From: Acidobacteriota bacterium
GTDB taxonomy: Bacteria > Acidobacteriota > Terriglobia > Terriglobales > Acidobacteriaceae
Length of the DNA: 6,918 nucleotides
Direction of reading: 5' to 3'
NCBI GenBank assembly: GCA_021780095.1
Contig: JAJXZK010000426.1
Coordinates: 1-6,918 of the forward strand
Both the position numbers and the translations under genes were made by a program. Below the pieces are notes generated by a model that was not told the origin of the DNA, ran no database searches, and saw only the letters and a program-made list of their open reading frames with translations. Positions 6,237 to 6,918 of this stretch are shown piece by piece (the first letter of the stretch is position 1; each line of letters starts with the position of its first letter).

Positions 6237-6918
6237 AGGCTCGCGCCTCTGGCTGAACGGATACCGCGCCCTCAGGGCGGCTTTCAAAGCGCGCGATCTC
6301 GCTCACCACGCGATCCTGCTGAGCCGCGCTCAAACCAGGATACATGGGGAGGGAAAGAATTTCAGCGGCCGCCTTCTCCGTTGCGGGGAAATCTCCTTCT
6401 TGAAAACCCATAGCCCGGTAAGGCTTCTGGAGATGAACCGGAATGGGATAGTGGATGCCAGTCCCGATGCCGCATTCGGTCAGGTGTTTTTGGAGCTCGT
6501 CGCGTTCCCCTGTGCGCACCACGTAGAGATGATAGACGGCGCGAGACCAGGAGGGCTCGCTTGGCAGGACGAGGCGTGTCGGCGCCTTGCTCAGCAGTTC
6601 GTTGTACCGTGACGCCACCTCCCGGCGCTTCTGATTCCATTTCGCCAGATGGCGCAGCTTGGCTTGCAGGAATCCAGCCTGGATTGCGTCCAGCCGTCCG
6701 TTGTAACCCTCCATTTCGTGATGATATTTGCGTATCTGTCCGTGGTCGCGCATCATCCGCATTTTGCGGGCGAACTCATCGAGATGAGTCGTAACCGCCC
6801 CAGCCTCGCCGCAGGCGCCAAGATTTTTCCCGGGATAAAAGCTGAAGGCGGCTGCATGCCCCATTGAACCAGCCTTCCTCCAGCGGTTTTCCTCCCTCGA
6901 AAAGTATTCCGCACCATG
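6235..6918 (-). CDS. DegT/DnrJ/EryC1/StrS family sugar aminotransferase, 5' end cut by window edge
   Basis: The frame is open from the right edge to a TGA at 6237-6235, giving 227 residues of a family that usually has about 370-400; the N-terminal 40 percent lies outside. These PLP enzymes transfer an amino group, commonly from glutamate, to a keto sugar nucleotide. The first visible residues HGAEY (1-5) and AFSFYPGKNLGACGEAGAV form the cofactor-binding core, with Lys31 (codon 6828-6826) as the Schiff-base lysine. Further on, MRDHGQ, then GYNGRLDAIQAGFLQAKL, and late in the protein GIHYPIPVHLQKPY and LSLPMYPGLS are all classical. GIHYPIPVHLQ is typical of the WbpE/WlbC/FdtB-like branch acting at C3 of the sugar, though this does not prove the substrate. 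A Met at 6864 is internal and not the start, because the homologous sequence continues upstream of it. The segment FSREENRWRKAGS (6-18) is a few residues longer than in many relatives. It is the most upstream gene visible, 9 bp before the family-4 glycosyltransferase. Confidence 0.95.
   Translation of the reverse strand, partial: HGAEYFSREENRWRKAGSMGHAAAFSFYPGKNLGACGEAGAVTTHLDEFARKMRMMRDHGQIRKYHHEMEGYNGRLDAIQAGFLQAKLRHLAKWNQKRREVASRYNELLSKAPTRLVLPSEPSWSRAVYHLYVVRTGERDELQKHLTECGIGTGIHYPIPVHLQKPYRAMGFQEGDFPATEKAAAEILSLPMYPGLSAAQQDRVVSEIARFESRPEGAVSVQPEARA

Noticed and set aside
6862..6864. ATG at 6864 as the start of the aminotransferase
   Set aside because: The frame stays open to the window edge and the upstream residues (HGAEY and following) match the family, so this Met is internal.
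1..6918. Exosortase/PEP-CTERM-associated polysaccharide locus
   Set aside because: A FemAB-like protein, a deacetylase and an AsnB-like amidotransferase also occur in those loci, but no exosortase, PEP-CTERM protein or other marker is visible, so the combination alone is not enough.

Overview
This 6.9 kb window is part of a bacterial gene cluster for making and decorating a surface or secreted polysaccharide. All six substantial genes lie on the minus strand, so transcription runs from the right edge to the left. The outer two genes are cut by the window edges. DNA composition looks moderately GC-rich by eye (not computed). Gene order and protein style recall environmental Gram-negative lineages such as Acidobacteria or Verrucomicrobia, but no rRNA or other marker is present, so the taxon is only a guess.

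Layout in the direction of transcription: (1) the C-terminal part of a DegT/DnrJ/EryC1/StrS PLP-dependent sugar aminotransferase (6918-6235); (2) a family-4 GT-B glycosyltransferase (6225-4963), 9 bp downstream with a good Shine-Dalgarno; (3) a 123-bp gap with an 8-bp inverted repeat and a possible 22-codon leader ORF whose stop overlaps the next start; (4) a family-2 GT-A glycosyltransferase (4839-3970); (5) an asparagine-synthase-type glutamine-dependent amidotransferase (3940-2036); (6) a NodB/CE4 polysaccharide deacetylase (2061-952), whose start overlaps the amidotransferase gene by 26 bp; (7) a FemAB/GNAT-fold aminoacyl- or acyltransferase (932 to the left edge), 19 bp further on. The short gaps and overlaps suggest one operon.

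A working model, which is inference: the aminotransferase makes a nucleotide-activated amino sugar, the two glycosyltransferases add sugars to a lipid-linked repeat unit, the AsnB-like enzyme may amidate a carboxyl group such as a uronic acid, the deacetylase removes N- or O-acetyl groups, and the FemAB-like protein may attach an amino-acid or acyl group. No priming transferase, flippase, polymerase or exporter lies in the window. No mobile element, CRISPR array, tRNA or rRNA was seen. The most interesting points are three successive nitrogen- or acyl-modifying enzymes in a row, the large insertion in the deacetylase, and the structured gap with its candidate leader ORF. The window otherwise looks like a fairly ordinary polysaccharide locus, and I did not find convincing evidence of a new kind of system.
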